Source: Desulfovibrionaceae bacterium (lineage in GTDB: Bacteria; Desulfobacterota; Desulfovibrionia; Desulfovibrionales; Desulfovibrionaceae). From it: a stretch of 11,989 nucleotides of DNA. Within the stretch, counting starts at the first letter, position 1; every line of letters begins with the position of its first letter. Below, piece by piece: positions 1 through 7,472 of this stretch. Position numbers and translations under genes: made by a program. The notes under the pieces are model-generated. The model ran no database searches. It worked only from the letters and a program-made list of their open reading frames with translations, and had not been told where the DNA came from. The DNA lies in the NCBI GenBank assembly GCA_900770205.1, contig CAAGJV010000262.1, positions 1 through 11,989 of the forward strand, written 5' to 3'.

Positions 1-8
1 ATTTTTCA

Positions 9-37
9 TTGATTATCATAAACCAATAGTATATAGT
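9..37 (+). promoter_or_regulatory. Predicted sigma70-type promoter of the tetR-family gene
   Basis: A -35-like TTGATT (9-14) and a -10-like TATAGT (32-37) are separated by exactly 17 bases in a very AT-rich leader. Transcription would start near 43-45, about 35 bases before the gene's start codon. The match is good (4/6 and 5/6), but AT-rich DNA gives such matches by chance. Confidence 0.45.
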
Positions 38-66
38 AATATGATATTATTAAAATCTATTTAATA
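37..66. promoter_or_regulatory. Candidate TetR operator: two adjacent inverted repeats
   Basis: Two perfect inverted repeats sit side by side between the -10 element and the ribosome binding site. The first is TAATAT-G-ATATTA (37-49). The second is TATTAAA-N5-TTTAATA (48-54 and 60-66). TetR-family repressors usually bind palindromes of this size at their own promoter, so autoregulation is plausible. The sequence is almost pure A/T, so chance palindromes are a real alternative. Confidence 0.35.
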
Positions 67-78
67 GAGGTTTCTAAG

Positions 79-891
79 ATGGCCCGCAAAGCTGTGGAAA
101 AGCCCGCTGAAGAACAGCCTGTAAAAAAAACTCGCAGTTATCATTCTCCGCGAAGGAAAGAGCAGGCTAATGTAACAAAAGCCCGCATCGTATCGGCTGC
201 CATGCAGCTGATGAAGGAAAACGGCTATGCGGATATGACTCTGGAAGCCATAGCCAGAGAAGCTGGAGTTGCTCCGCAGACAGTGTATGCCGTATGCGGT
301 TCCAAGAAAGGCGTTCTTGCCGCAATTCTTGAAACAACAGTGGAATCCAAAAAATACGATGCTCTCCGGGATTCCATTCCCCATATAATGACAGGTAAGG
401 AGAGAGTGCGGGAAATAGGGCATTTCATGTCTGTTCTCATGGAAGATGCCATGCCGGTGTTCGACATTATCCGCGGCATGAGCGTGCTTTCGCCTGAATT
501 TGCGGAACAGGAATACGACCAGAGCATCATGCTGCTGGAAAAGTGCCGGAAGTCTGTACGCAAGATGGCGGAAGACGGCATGCTTCGCCCAGGGCTTTCC
601 GAAGAAAGAGCGGCAGAACTGTACTGGAGCATCACAACGCCAGGAATGCACCGCCGGCTGACGAAGATTCTTAACTGGTCTTCTGAGGAATATGCCGCAT
701 GGGTATCCTATCTGATAGGCGTCACGCTGCTGGATTGGGATTCTCCCATGCCGTTTCTTAATGAAGGCCCGAGAAAAAGCGGTTTTGAAGGCGTGAAAAA
801 AGGCAGTGCCGAAGAAGACAGGGAAGAGGAAAAAAAGCTTCCTAGAACCAGAAAGCGCCGCATAGTTAAAGAAGATTCTTCTGAAAGCTGA
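79..891 (+). CDS. TetR/AcrR-family transcriptional regulator
   Basis: This is a 270-residue DNA-binding repressor-type protein. The TetR N-terminal helix-turn-helix spans about residues 33-80: the recognition part reads TLEAIAREAGVAPQTVY (54-70), followed by a GSKKGVL stretch typical of the family. The rest is helical ligand-binding domain with no recognisable ligand signature. The start is ATG 79, preceded by AGAGG at 66-70 (8 bases away). Two features are unusual. A basic tail of about 30 residues precedes the DNA-binding domain. A highly charged C-terminal tail (about 240-270) mixes Glu/Asp-rich and Arg/Lys-rich runs. At 270 residues it is longer than the usual 190-220. The MATE pump gene follows 92 bases downstream on the same strand, so control of that pump and of itself is the natural inference. 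The inducer is unknown. Confidence 0.9.
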   Translation: MARKAVEKPAEEQPVKKTRSYHSPRRKEQANVTKARIVSAAMQLMKENGYADMTLEAIAREAGVAPQTVYAVCGSKKGVLAAILETTVESKKYDALRDSIPHIMTGKERVREIGHFMSVLMEDAMPVFDIIRGMSVLSPEFAEQEYDQSIMLLEKCRKSVRKMAEDGMLRPGLSEERAAELYWSITTPGMHRRLTKILNWSSEEYAAWVSYLIGVTLLDWDSPMPFLNEGPRKSGFEGVKKGSAEEDREEEKKLPRTRKRRIVKEDSSES

Positions 892-918
892 AAATAGTAC
901 AGATACGTTTAAGTTCTG

Positions 919-944
919 ACAGCGCTGTGCCTCCGGCGTTTTTT
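919..944 (+). promoter_or_regulatory. Palindrome and weak hairpin with T-run between regulator and pump
   Basis: A perfect 10-bp palindrome ACAGCGCTGT (919-928) is followed by a short hairpin, GTGCC-TCC-GGCGT including two G-T pairs (927-939), that runs into six T residues (939-944). The palindrome could be a binding site for the upstream regulator, and the hairpin a weak, leaky terminator. Both are short, so this is a tentative call. Confidence 0.25.
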
Positions 945-983
945 GACCGGCCATATGTCAGGGAGTCCGCGGGAGAGTATCCG

Positions 984-2387
984 ATGAACCAGAATCAGAA
1001 AGCCAGCGAAATGGGAACAAAGCCCATAGGGCGCCTTCTTCTGGAATACTCCATTCCGGCTATTCTGGGCATGATCGTTGTTGCGTTCAACCAGATTGTT
1101 TCCAGTATTTTCATCGGTTACGGGGTAGGCCATCTGGCCCTTGCCGCCATGGCCGTCACGTTTCCCATCATCAATCTGCTTATGGCGTTCTGCCAGCTTG
1201 TTGCCGTAGGCTGCGCCGCCATCTGCTCCATTGAACTCGGCCGGAAGAATATGTTCGGCGCACGCAGCATGCTGGGGCATTCCGTGATGCTGGAAGTTCT
1301 TTTCGGCGTTTTGTTCGGGCTGGTATTCTGGATTTTTCTCGACCCGCTGCTGGGTTTTTTCGGCGCCAGCAGTGAAACGCTTCTCTATGCCCACGAGTTC
1401 ATGCTGCCGCTCATTGTGCTTTCCCCGCTTGGTTTTCTCATGCTCGGGTTTAATTTTCTTGCGAGGGCAACGGGGTATCCGAAAACGGCCATGATGACAG
1501 CGCTGCTTTCCTCTGCCGGCATCATCATATTTTCCCCTCTCTTTATTTTTCAGTTCGGCTGGGGAATGTACGGAGCGGCTCTGGCGCAGGTGGCGGGGCA
1601 GGCCATGTCTGTTGCGTGGCTTATTTTCCATTTTCTGCGCAGAAGCAGTCTCATCCATTTTCAGAAAGATATCTGGAAAATACGCTGGGATTCATTTTGC
1701 AAGGTCGTTGCCATAGGCATGGCACCCTTTCTTATCAATTTCTGCGCCTGCATTGTTGTCGTTGTTATTAACCGCGCCCTTCAGCAATACGGAGGCGACA
1801 TGGCCATAGGCGCCTTTGGCATTATCAACCGTCTGCTGATGCTTTTTGCCATGAGCGTTATAGGCCTGGGGCAGGGGATGCAGCCCATCATAGGCTTTAA
1901 CTTCGGTGCCAAAAAGAAGGAACGGGTTCGCCAGACACTTCGCTATGGCATATACGGGGCCACAGGCATCACTCTTACCGGTATGCTGGGCTCATGGTTT
2001 TTCCCAGAATTTCTGGTGAGGATATTTACCGATTATGAACCACTTATTGAGGTGTCTGCAAGAGCTCTCCGCCTCTCGGGCGGGCTGTTCGTTTTTGTCG
2101 GTATTCAGATCATGATCGGCACCTATTTCCAATCTATAGGTCAGTCGAAGATAGCCAGCATCATATCAGTATGCCGGCAGATGGTATTCCTTGTGCCGGC
2201 ATTGTATATTCTGCCGCTTTTCCTTGGGCTGGACGGCGTGTGGTGCAGTATGCCGTTATCTGACCTTATCGGCTGTATCGTTTCCTGCACGCTGCTTTAT
2301 TTTTCCAACCGTGCCGAAGACAACTGCAAAGACGTGGGCGGGGAGTGCGTTCCTTCCTCGAAGTTCTTTCGCCCGGGGAAATATTGA
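984..2387 (+). CDS. MATE-family multidrug/cation antiporter
   Basis: This is a 467-residue inner-membrane efflux protein of the MATE family, which exports drugs or organic cations in exchange for Na+ or H+. Hydrophobic segments run through the whole chain and fit the usual 12 transmembrane helices in two six-helix halves. Family signatures include RATGYPKTAM (161-170, end of the first half) and the GQGMQPIIGFNFGAK stretch (296-310) that opens the second half. The start is taken as ATG 984 because GGGAGAG (971-977) lies 6 bases upstream. A GTG at 927 in the same frame would add 19 residues with no membrane character and no ribosome site. The C-terminal cytoplasmic tail holds two cysteines. It follows a TetR-type gene on the same strand, a common regulator-pump layout. 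The exported substrate cannot be told from sequence. Confidence 0.92.
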   Translation: MNQNQKASEMGTKPIGRLLLEYSIPAILGMIVVAFNQIVSSIFIGYGVGHLALAAMAVTFPIINLLMAFCQLVAVGCAAICSIELGRKNMFGARSMLGHSVMLEVLFGVLFGLVFWIFLDPLLGFFGASSETLLYAHEFMLPLIVLSPLGFLMLGFNFLARATGYPKTAMMTALLSSAGIIIFSPLFIFQFGWGMYGAALAQVAGQAMSVAWLIFHFLRRSSLIHFQKDIWKIRWDSFCKVVAIGMAPFLINFCACIVVVVINRALQQYGGDMAIGAFGIINRLLMLFAMSVIGLGQGMQPIIGFNFGAKKKERVRQTLRYGIYGATGITLTGMLGSWFFPEFLVRIFTDYEPLIEVSARALRLSGGLFVFVGIQIMIGTYFQSIGQSKIASIISVCRQMVFLVPALYILPLFLGLDGVWCSMPLSDLIGCIVSCTLLYFSNRAEDNCKDVGGECVPSSKFFRPGKY

Positions 2388-2430
2388 TTTCAAAAAAAGC
2401 GTGCGGATTGCAGCGTGCTGTTCAGCGGTT

Positions 2431-3051
2431 TCAGGCAAGCGCTATGATTCGTGAATGAAGCAGACGGCTGAGAACGATATCGAGAGGCAGGCCGACAACC
2501 GTTGACCACGAGCCTTTTATGCTGCTGACCAGAAAGGCGCCGCCGTCTTGTATTCCATAGGAGCCGGCTTTGTCCAGAACCTGGCCGCTTCTGGCATAGG
2601 CCTCCAGAACGGAACGAGGCCACGGCGCGAAAGTGACTTCTGTCATGTCATCGAAGCATTCGATACCTTCTTCCATGGCGAGGCAGCAGGAAGTGACAAC
2701 TTCGTGAGTGCGGCCGGAAAGACGGGAGAGCATATCCACGGCTTCGCTGATATCGTGCGGCTTGCCGAGAATGGAAGAGGATGCTTCCTCCCGCAGAATG
2801 ACAACGGTATCTGCTGAAAGTACGGCATGCCTTCCGTGGCTTATGGAAAGGCTCTCCAGCACGCTGCGAGCTTTCTTTTCGGCGCAGCGTTTTGCATAGA
2901 AGCGTGGATCTTCGCCGGGAACAGGGCGGGGTTCCGGGCCTTGTGCGGGGCGGATAGAGAAATCAAGCCCTGCGCTTTTCAGAAAGCTGCAGCGGCGTGG
3001 AGAAGCGGAAGCGAGAACAAGCGGACGAAGCATGGCAAAGGCGTTGTTCAT
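2431..3051 (-). CDS. maf: Maf-family nucleotide pyrophosphatase (YhdE-like dTTP/UTPase)
   Basis: This 206-residue protein hydrolyses nucleoside triphosphates to monophosphate and pyrophosphate. The family is linked to nucleotide-pool cleaning and to septum control in Bacillus. The N-terminal LASASPRR (residues 13-20), the AEKKA segment (57-61), the catalytic ADTVV with Asp81, and the block KAGSYGIQ (161-168) ending in VVGLPL (185-190) are all present. The YGIQ wording matches the YhdE subgroup (dTTP/UTP, modified uridine nucleotides) rather than the YceF (m7GTP) subgroup. The start at 3051 places the Maf motif at the usual distance. The frame is open upstream to 3174 but adds non-family sequence. 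The ribosome site is weak (AAAAAAG). A possible promoter, TTGATT and TAGAAC with 16 bases between, lies at 3123-3096 on this strand. The gene converges on the MATE gene and diverges from argD. Confidence 0.9.
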   Translation of the reverse strand: MNNAFAMLRPLVLASASPRRCSFLKSAGLDFSIRPAQGPEPRPVPGEDPRFYAKRCAEKKARSVLESLSISHGRHAVLSADTVVILREEASSSILGKPHDISEAVDMLSRLSGRTHEVVTSCCLAMEEGIECFDDMTEVTFAPWPRSVLEAYARSGQVLDKAGSYGIQDGGAFLVSSIKGSWSTVVGLPLDIVLSRLLHSRIIALA

Positions 3052-3255
3052 CTTTTTTATGCAAAGGTAAAAGAGTGGAGAGGAAAACAGCACTGGTTCT
3101 ACCCTGTCTTTTGCAAAAATCAATCCCCTGAACGGGCTCTTGGCTATGATTCGATAATAGTATAGATTAAACACGTTTCGGCCCTGTGCGGGGAGAAAAG
3201 TGATATTGAGGTATTGTTGCCCGGTTGGGCAGGCATTGAAATGCGGGAATAAGTG
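3052..3255. promoter_or_regulatory. Divergent maf/argD intergenic region
   Basis: About 200 bases separate the divergent starts of maf and argD. An AT-rich patch at 3146-3170 contains TATAGA (3161-3166), preceded by TTGGCT (3140-3145), though the 15-base spacing is short for a sigma70 promoter. A small perfect hairpin, TGCCC-GGTT-GGGCA (3218-3231), sits in the presumed argD leader 25 bases before the start. I see no ArgR-type box and no RNA gene. Confidence 0.3.
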
Positions 3256-4461
3256 ATGAGTGAAGCTCTTGAAAGATGGAAGGAAAGGGAAAGGGCACTC
3301 ATGTGCCGGACATATTCGCGGTATCCCCTTGGCATTGTCCGGGGAAAGGGGGCGCGGCTCTGGGATATTGATGGCAAGGAGTATGTCGATCTTTTAGCCG
3401 GTATTGCTGTTATCGGGCTTGGGCATTGCAACGAGGAGATAACGGAAGTTCTTGCCCGGCAGTCTCAGAAGCTGATTCATGTCAGCAATCTTTTCTATCA
3501 GGAAGAACAGCTTGATTATGCAGAAAAGCTGCTTTCCACCAGTCATGCCGGCAAGGTGTTCTTCTGCAATTCCGGAGCTGAGAGCAATGAAGCCGCTATT
3601 AAAATTGCCAGGCGGTATCAGCGAGAGGTGAAAGGCCGGGATGCCTGGGAAGTCATTACGCTTTCCAACTGCTTCCATGGGCGTACCTTGGCAACACTGG
3701 CGGCTACAGGTAAGCATACGGAAGGATTTGAACCGGAAACGCCCGGATTTTCCCGCGTGCCGTGGGGAAACCTTGATGCTCTGGAAAAGGCGATAAAACC
3801 GACAACGGCCGCCGTTCTTTTCGAAGCCATACAGGGCGAAGGAGGCATCATTCCCCTCAGCCAGGAATATGCCGACGGCATTGTTGAAATTTGCCGGAAG
3901 CATGGCGTGCTTGTCATGTGCGACGAAGTGCAGGCAGGTATGGGAAGAAGCGGAAAGTGGTGGGGATTCCAGAATTTTTCGCTCCAGCCGGATGTTTTTA
4001 CGAGTGCCAAATCCATGGCGAATGGACTTCCCTTAGGGGCTATGATGGCCACGGATGAAGTTGCCAGAGGCTTTGACTACGGCAGCCATGCCACTACGTT
4101 TGGCGGCGGGGCACTGATAACGGCCGTGGGACTCAAGGTTCTTGAAATCATGGAGCGTGATCACCTTGTGGAGCGGGCAGCTTCCCTGGGAGAGCGTGCA
4201 AGAGAACGTTTCAGAGCCATAGGGGAACGTTTGCCCGGAATAATACGCGAGGTGAGGGGCATGGGGCTCCTTATCGGCATAGAGCTTGAAATGTCGGCTG
4301 AAACTGCGCATAAGGTATGGCTTGAACTGATGGACAGGGGCTTTATCCTCAATCTGACCTACGGCCCCACACTTCGCCTGCTTCCTCCTCTGACGATTGA
4401 GGAAGCAGATCTTGAATCTTTTGCCGAAGTATTGGAGAACGTGCTTCGCCTTCATGCCTAA
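3256..4461 (+). CDS. argD: Acetylornithine aminotransferase (class III, PLP-dependent)
   Basis: ArgD transfers an amino group from glutamate to N-acetylglutamate semialdehyde in arginine synthesis; family members often also act in lysine synthesis (DapC). The 401-residue length is standard. Visible landmarks are the phosphate-binding NSGAESNEAA (105-114), the cofactor-stacking FHGRTLATLAATG (140-152), EAIQGEGG (190-197), the pyridine-nitrogen Asp223 in CDEVQAGMGRSG, and the Schiff-base Lys252 in TSAKSMANGLP. The C-terminal LRLLPPLTI is also typical. ATG 3256 is preferred over the adjacent GTG 3253 because GGGA (3245-3248) is then 7 bases away. The gene is divergent from maf, and pyrC follows after 43 bases, so argD may head the pyrimidine operon. 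A strong hairpin in that gap could limit read-through. Assignment to ArgD rather than another class III aminotransferase is by motif and length only. Confidence 0.88.
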   Translation: MSEALERWKERERALMCRTYSRYPLGIVRGKGARLWDIDGKEYVDLLAGIAVIGLGHCNEEITEVLARQSQKLIHVSNLFYQEEQLDYAEKLLSTSHAGKVFFCNSGAESNEAAIKIARRYQREVKGRDAWEVITLSNCFHGRTLATLAATGKHTEGFEPETPGFSRVPWGNLDALEKAIKPTTAAVLFEAIQGEGGIIPLSQEYADGIVEICRKHGVLVMCDEVQAGMGRSGKWWGFQNFSLQPDVFTSAKSMANGLPLGAMMATDEVARGFDYGSHATTFGGGALITAVGLKVLEIMERDHLVERAASLGERARERFRAIGERLPGIIREVRGMGLLIGIELEMSAETAHKVWLELMDRGFILNLTYGPTLRLLPPLTIEEADLESFAEVLENVLRLHA

Positions 4462-4467
4462 TGTTAT

Positions 4468-4489
4468 GCCCGGCCCATGGCCGGGCTTT
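4468..4489 (+). terminator. GC-rich hairpin between argD and pyrC, possible terminator or attenuator
   Basis: A perfect 8-bp stem of only G and C (GCCCGGCC at 4468-4475, GGCCGGGC at 4479-4486) closes a CAT loop and is followed by TTTC. It begins 6 bases after the argD stop and ends 18 bases before the pyrC start, just ahead of the pyrC ribosome site AAGGAG (4494-4499). The stem is very stable, but the U-run is only three bases. It may be a partial terminator, a processing or stability hairpin, or an attenuator separating arginine from pyrimidine expression. Confidence 0.5.
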
Positions 4490-4504
4490 CCATAAGGAGC
4501 TTTC

Positions 4505-5773
4505 ATGGATCGTATCCTGAGAAATGCCACGGTGTACCGTCCTTCCGGTTTTGTGAAGAGCGATATTCTTATTAGAAACGGCGTGATTGAGCGCATTGCT
4601 CCGCAGATACCGCCTTTGGAAGGAATGTTCGAAGAAGATTGGAGCGGATGTCATATTCTTCCCGGCCTCGTTGATGTTCATGTGCATTTTCGTGAGCCGG
4701 GATTTTCATGCAAGGAAAACATACATTCAGGCAGCCTTGCCGCAGCGCATGGCGGGTATACAACGGTATGCACGATGCCTAATCTCAATCCTGCGCCTGA
4801 TACCATGGAACATCTTGAAAGGCAGCTTGAGATCATCCGCAGGGATGCCGTTATCCATGTGATTCCATACGGCACTATTACCATGGAGGAGAAGGGAAGG
4901 GAGCTTGCCGATATGGAAGTCATGGCTCCTTTCGTTGCCGGTTTTTCCGATGATGGCCGCGGGGTGCAGAACGGTGGCATGATGCGTGAGGCCATGGCCG
5001 AGGCAAAAAAGCTTGGGAAAATCGTTGCTGCGCACTGCGAGGTCAATGAACTTTTGCGGGGTGGCTATATCCATGATGGCGAGTATGCGCATGCGCATGG
5101 GCATCGCGGTATCTGTTCCGAAAGCGAATGGGGACAGATAGCCAGAGACGTGGAGATCGCCAGAGAAACAAAGGCGCACTACCATGTCTGCCATATTTCC
5201 ACGAAGGAAAGCGTGGAGATCATTCGCCGTGCCAAGGCTGAAGGGGTGGATATCAGCTGCGAAACCGGCCCTCATTATCTCGTTTTCTGCGATGGAGACC
5301 TTCAGGAAGACGGCCGCTTCAAGATGAACCCTCCTTTGCGCGGCAGAGAAGACAAGGAAGCGCTTATTGCGGGTATTCTGGATGGAACGATAGACATGAT
5401 TGCGACCGATCACGCTCCTCATGAAAAGGAAACAAAGAACAGAGGGCTTGAAAAAAGCGCTATGGGCGTTGTGGGGCTGGAAACGGCCTTTGCCGTTATG
5501 TATACCTTTTTCGTGAAAACTGGCATCCTTTCCCTGGAAAAGCTTGTCGAGCTGATGTCGGTACGGCCTTCCGCCCGTTTCGGCATCGGGGCTTTCCTTG
5601 AAGAGGGGCAGCGTGCAGACATGGCGGTGTTCGACCTTTCCCGCCGGTGGACGGTAAACCCTGAAGAATTTCTCAGCAAGGGACGTGCTACACCGTTTGC
5701 CGGATGCGAACTTTTCGGCAAGTGTATCCTTACCCTTGTGGGAGGAAAAGAAGCCTGGCGTGAGACGGCATGA
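4505..5773 (+). CDS. pyrC: Dihydroorotase (class I)
   Basis: This enzyme cyclises N-carbamoyl-aspartate to dihydroorotate, the third step of UMP synthesis. At 422 residues it is a class I bacterial dihydroorotase, unlike the shorter (about 350) E. coli class II form. The zinc-binding DVHVHFREPGF places His59 and His61. Further expected ligands are an Asp at 149/150 (FSDDGRG), His177 (AAHCE) and His230 (VCHIST). The catalytic Asp302 is in ATDHAPHE. The TRxMPN-type loop appears here as CTMPNLNP (89-96). The start ATG 4505 has AAGGAG 5 bases upstream. It is the first of seven consecutive plus-strand pyrimidine genes, with pyrK starting 62 bases after its stop. Class I forms often assemble with aspartate carbamoyltransferase; pyrB lies in the same run of genes, but physical association is inference. 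Confidence 0.95.
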   Translation: MDRILRNATVYRPSGFVKSDILIRNGVIERIAPQIPPLEGMFEEDWSGCHILPGLVDVHVHFREPGFSCKENIHSGSLAAAHGGYTTVCTMPNLNPAPDTMEHLERQLEIIRRDAVIHVIPYGTITMEEKGRELADMEVMAPFVAGFSDDGRGVQNGGMMREAMAEAKKLGKIVAAHCEVNELLRGGYIHDGEYAHAHGHRGICSESEWGQIARDVEIARETKAHYHVCHISTKESVEIIRRAKAEGVDISCETGPHYLVFCDGDLQEDGRFKMNPPLRGREDKEALIAGILDGTIDMIATDHAPHEKETKNRGLEKSAMGVVGLETAFAVMYTFFVKTGILSLEKLVELMSVRPSARFGIGAFLEEGQRADMAVFDLSRRWTVNPEEFLSKGRATPFAGCELFGKCILTLVGGKEAWRETA

Positions 5774-5835
5774 GAGAACAGAAAATTGCTTTTTGATTTA
5801 CGCAAACAGATAGATTCGGTTAGGTGCAGACAGCG

Positions 5836-6573
5836 ATGAAACAGGGAATATACACGATAGCAGAACACAAGGCGCTGACGAAAGATGTATACCGCATGGT
5901 TCTTTCCGGCGATACCTCGGCTATAACCATGCCCGGGCAGTTCATGGAGATCAGCCTTCCGGGCTTTTTCCTCAGACGCCCTATTTCCATCTGCGATTAC
6001 GATGAAAAGAGCGTGACCATCATTTACAAGGTGGTGGGGCAGGGTACTGCTGCCATGGCAGGGATGAAGGTGGGAGAAAGCCTTGATGCGCTGACGGGCC
6101 TTGGGCATGGATTCAGTGTGGAGAAAAGCGGCCGGCATCCTCTTCTGGTGGGAGGCGGCGTTGGCGTTCCTCCGCTTTTCAATCTAGCCAGAAAACTTGT
6201 GGCATCAGGAAGAGCTCCGAGTGTCATTCTTGGCTTCAATAAGGCGGATGAAGTGTTTTACGACAGGGAATTTGAAGCTCTCGGCGTTTCCGTTACCGTC
6301 ACCACCATAGATGGAAGCCGAGGGGTGAAGGGCTTTGTTACCAATGCGCTCCCTTCCTCGCATGATTATGTATACAGCTGCGGCCCCATGCCCATGCTCA
6401 AGGCTCTGTACCGTGCAACGAACGGCGTTCCCGGAGAATTCAGCCTTGAGGAACGCATGGGATGCGGTTTCGGCGCATGCATGGGGTGCAGCATCATGAC
6501 AAAGAACGGCAGCCGGCGGGTATGCAAAGATGGCCCTGTGTTCGATAAGGAGGTGCTGGAATGGCAGATCTGA
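5836..6573 (+). CDS. pyrK: Dihydroorotate dehydrogenase B, electron-transfer subunit
   Basis: PyrK passes electrons from PyrD's FMN through FAD and a [2Fe-2S] cluster to NAD+. The 245-residue protein has the FAD-binding RRPIS motif (47-51), an NAD-binding GGGVGVPP loop (106-113), a CGPMPML segment, and the four cluster cysteines Cys210, Cys215, Cys218 and Cys230 in the C-terminal CGFGACMGC...VC pattern. ATG 5836 is chosen because AGGTG (5822-5826) is 9 bases upstream; an in-frame GTG at 5824 overlaps that ribosome site and would add four residues. Its 3' end overlaps pyrD by 13 bases, consistent with translational coupling of two subunits of one heterotetramer. The presence of PyrK shows that this organism uses the NAD-linked class 1B enzyme rather than the quinone-linked class 2 enzyme of most Proteobacteria. 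Confidence 0.94.
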   Translation: MKQGIYTIAEHKALTKDVYRMVLSGDTSAITMPGQFMEISLPGFFLRRPISICDYDEKSVTIIYKVVGQGTAAMAGMKVGESLDALTGLGHGFSVEKSGRHPLLVGGGVGVPPLFNLARKLVASGRAPSVILGFNKADEVFYDREFEALGVSVTVTTIDGSRGVKGFVTNALPSSHDYVYSCGPMPMLKALYRATNGVPGEFSLEERMGCGFGACMGCSIMTKNGSRRVCKDGPVFDKEVLEWQI

Positions 6574-7472
6574 AGGTAACGCTCAGCGGATGGGAACTGG
6601 ACAATCCGCTTATTCCAGCCAGCGGAACGTTTGGGTATGGCTACGAATTCGCCGAGATATACGACATCAATATGCTGGGTTCCTTTTCCTTTAAAGGAAC
6701 AACGCTTGAACCTCGTTTCGGCAATCCCACTCCCCGCATTGCGGAAACCCCCTCCGGCATGATCAATGCCGTAGGCATGCAGAACCCCGGCATCGACAAG
6801 GTTATTTCCGAAGAACTTCCGAAGCTGAAGTCATGCTTCCATAAGAAGGTAGTTGCCAATATAGGCGGATTTTCCGTGGAAGAATACGCCGAGTGCTGCT
6901 CCCGGATTGATAAGCAGGAACAGGTGGGGATTATCGAAATCAACGTAAGCTGCCCCAATGTGCATAACGGCTGCATGAGTTTTGGCACTGATCCTTTGGG
7001 AATCTCCGCCGTTACGAAGGCAGTGAAGGCGGTGACTTCCAAACCGGTGTATGTGAAGCTCTCTCCCAACGTGACGGATATCGTCCCTCTTGCCGCCGCT
7101 GCCGCCGAGGCAGGAGCTGATGGCATAAGCCTTATCAATACTCTTCTTGGCATGAGAATCGACCTGCGGACAAGAAAGCCCGTGATAGCCAACAAGATGG
7201 GCGGTTTTTCCGGCAGTGCCATATTGCCGGTGGCTCTCCGCATGGTCTACCAAGTCTATGAGGCTGTGAAGCTGCCCATCATAGGCATGGGAGGGGTGAC
7301 AACGGCACGGGACGTTATCGAAATGATGCTGGCCGGAGCAACAGCCGTAGAGATCGGTTCAGCCAACCTTATCGATCCATGGGCGTGCCCGAAGATTCTT
7401 TCGGAGCTTCCGGAAGTGATGGAGCAGTACGGTATTACGGCTTTGAGAGATATTATTGGAGGAGCGCACTGA
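6561..7472 (+). CDS. pyrD: Dihydroorotate dehydrogenase B, catalytic subunit (class 1B)
   Basis: This 303-residue FMN-containing TIM-barrel enzyme oxidises dihydroorotate to orotate. The class 1 active-site base is cysteine, found here as Cys131 in EINVSCPNV. Other landmarks are the N-terminal NPLIPASGTFGYG (16-28), the NAVGMQNPG segment (69-77), and the FMN phosphate-binding IIGMGGVTTARD and GATAVEIGSAN stretches. The ribosome site AAGGAGGTG lies inside the end of pyrK, about 7 bases before the ATG. It overlaps pyrK by 13 bases, and its TGA stop shares one base with the pyrF ATG (TGATG at 7470-7474). The adjacent pyrK confirms the 1B, NAD-dependent type. Activity is cytoplasmic. Confidence 0.95.
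   Translation: MADLKVTLSGWELDNPLIPASGTFGYGYEFAEIYDINMLGSFSFKGTTLEPRFGNPTPRIAETPSGMINAVGMQNPGIDKVISEELPKLKSCFHKKVVANIGGFSVEEYAECCSRIDKQEQVGIIEINVSCPNVHNGCMSFGTDPLGISAVTKAVKAVTSKPVYVKLSPNVTDIVPLAAAAAEAGADGISLINTLLGMRIDLRTRKPVIANKMGGFSGSAILPVALRMVYQVYEAVKLPIIGMGGVTTARDVIEMMLAGATAVEIGSANLIDPWACPKILSELPEVMEQYGITALRDIIGGAH

Noticed and set aside
61..954. Long open frame (297 codons) on the minus strand over the TetR gene
   Set aside because: It lies opposite a gene with clear TetR motifs, has no recognisable domain and no ribosome site, and its composition (many His, Phe, Arg) is typical of an antisense shadow.
927..983. Upstream GTG start for the MATE gene
   Set aside because: It adds 19 residues with no membrane character and starts within a palindrome; ATG 984 has a good ribosome site.
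909..1658. Minus-strand open frame of 249 codons opposite the MATE gene
   Set aside because: It is very rich in His, Arg, Lys and Asn, as expected when a hydrophobic membrane-protein gene is read backwards.
2388..2430. Terminator between the convergent MATE and maf genes
   Set aside because: A minus-strand run of seven T residues exists (opposite 2391-2397), but I find only a 3-bp stem next to it, so it does not qualify.
3052..3174. N-terminal extension of the Maf protein by 41 residues
   Set aside because: Maf proteins start about 10-15 residues before LASxSPRR; the extension has no family match.
3218..3231. Small hairpin in the argD leader as an arginine riboswitch or ArgR site
   Set aside because: A 5-bp stem alone does not support either; no ArgR box or conserved riboswitch core is visible.
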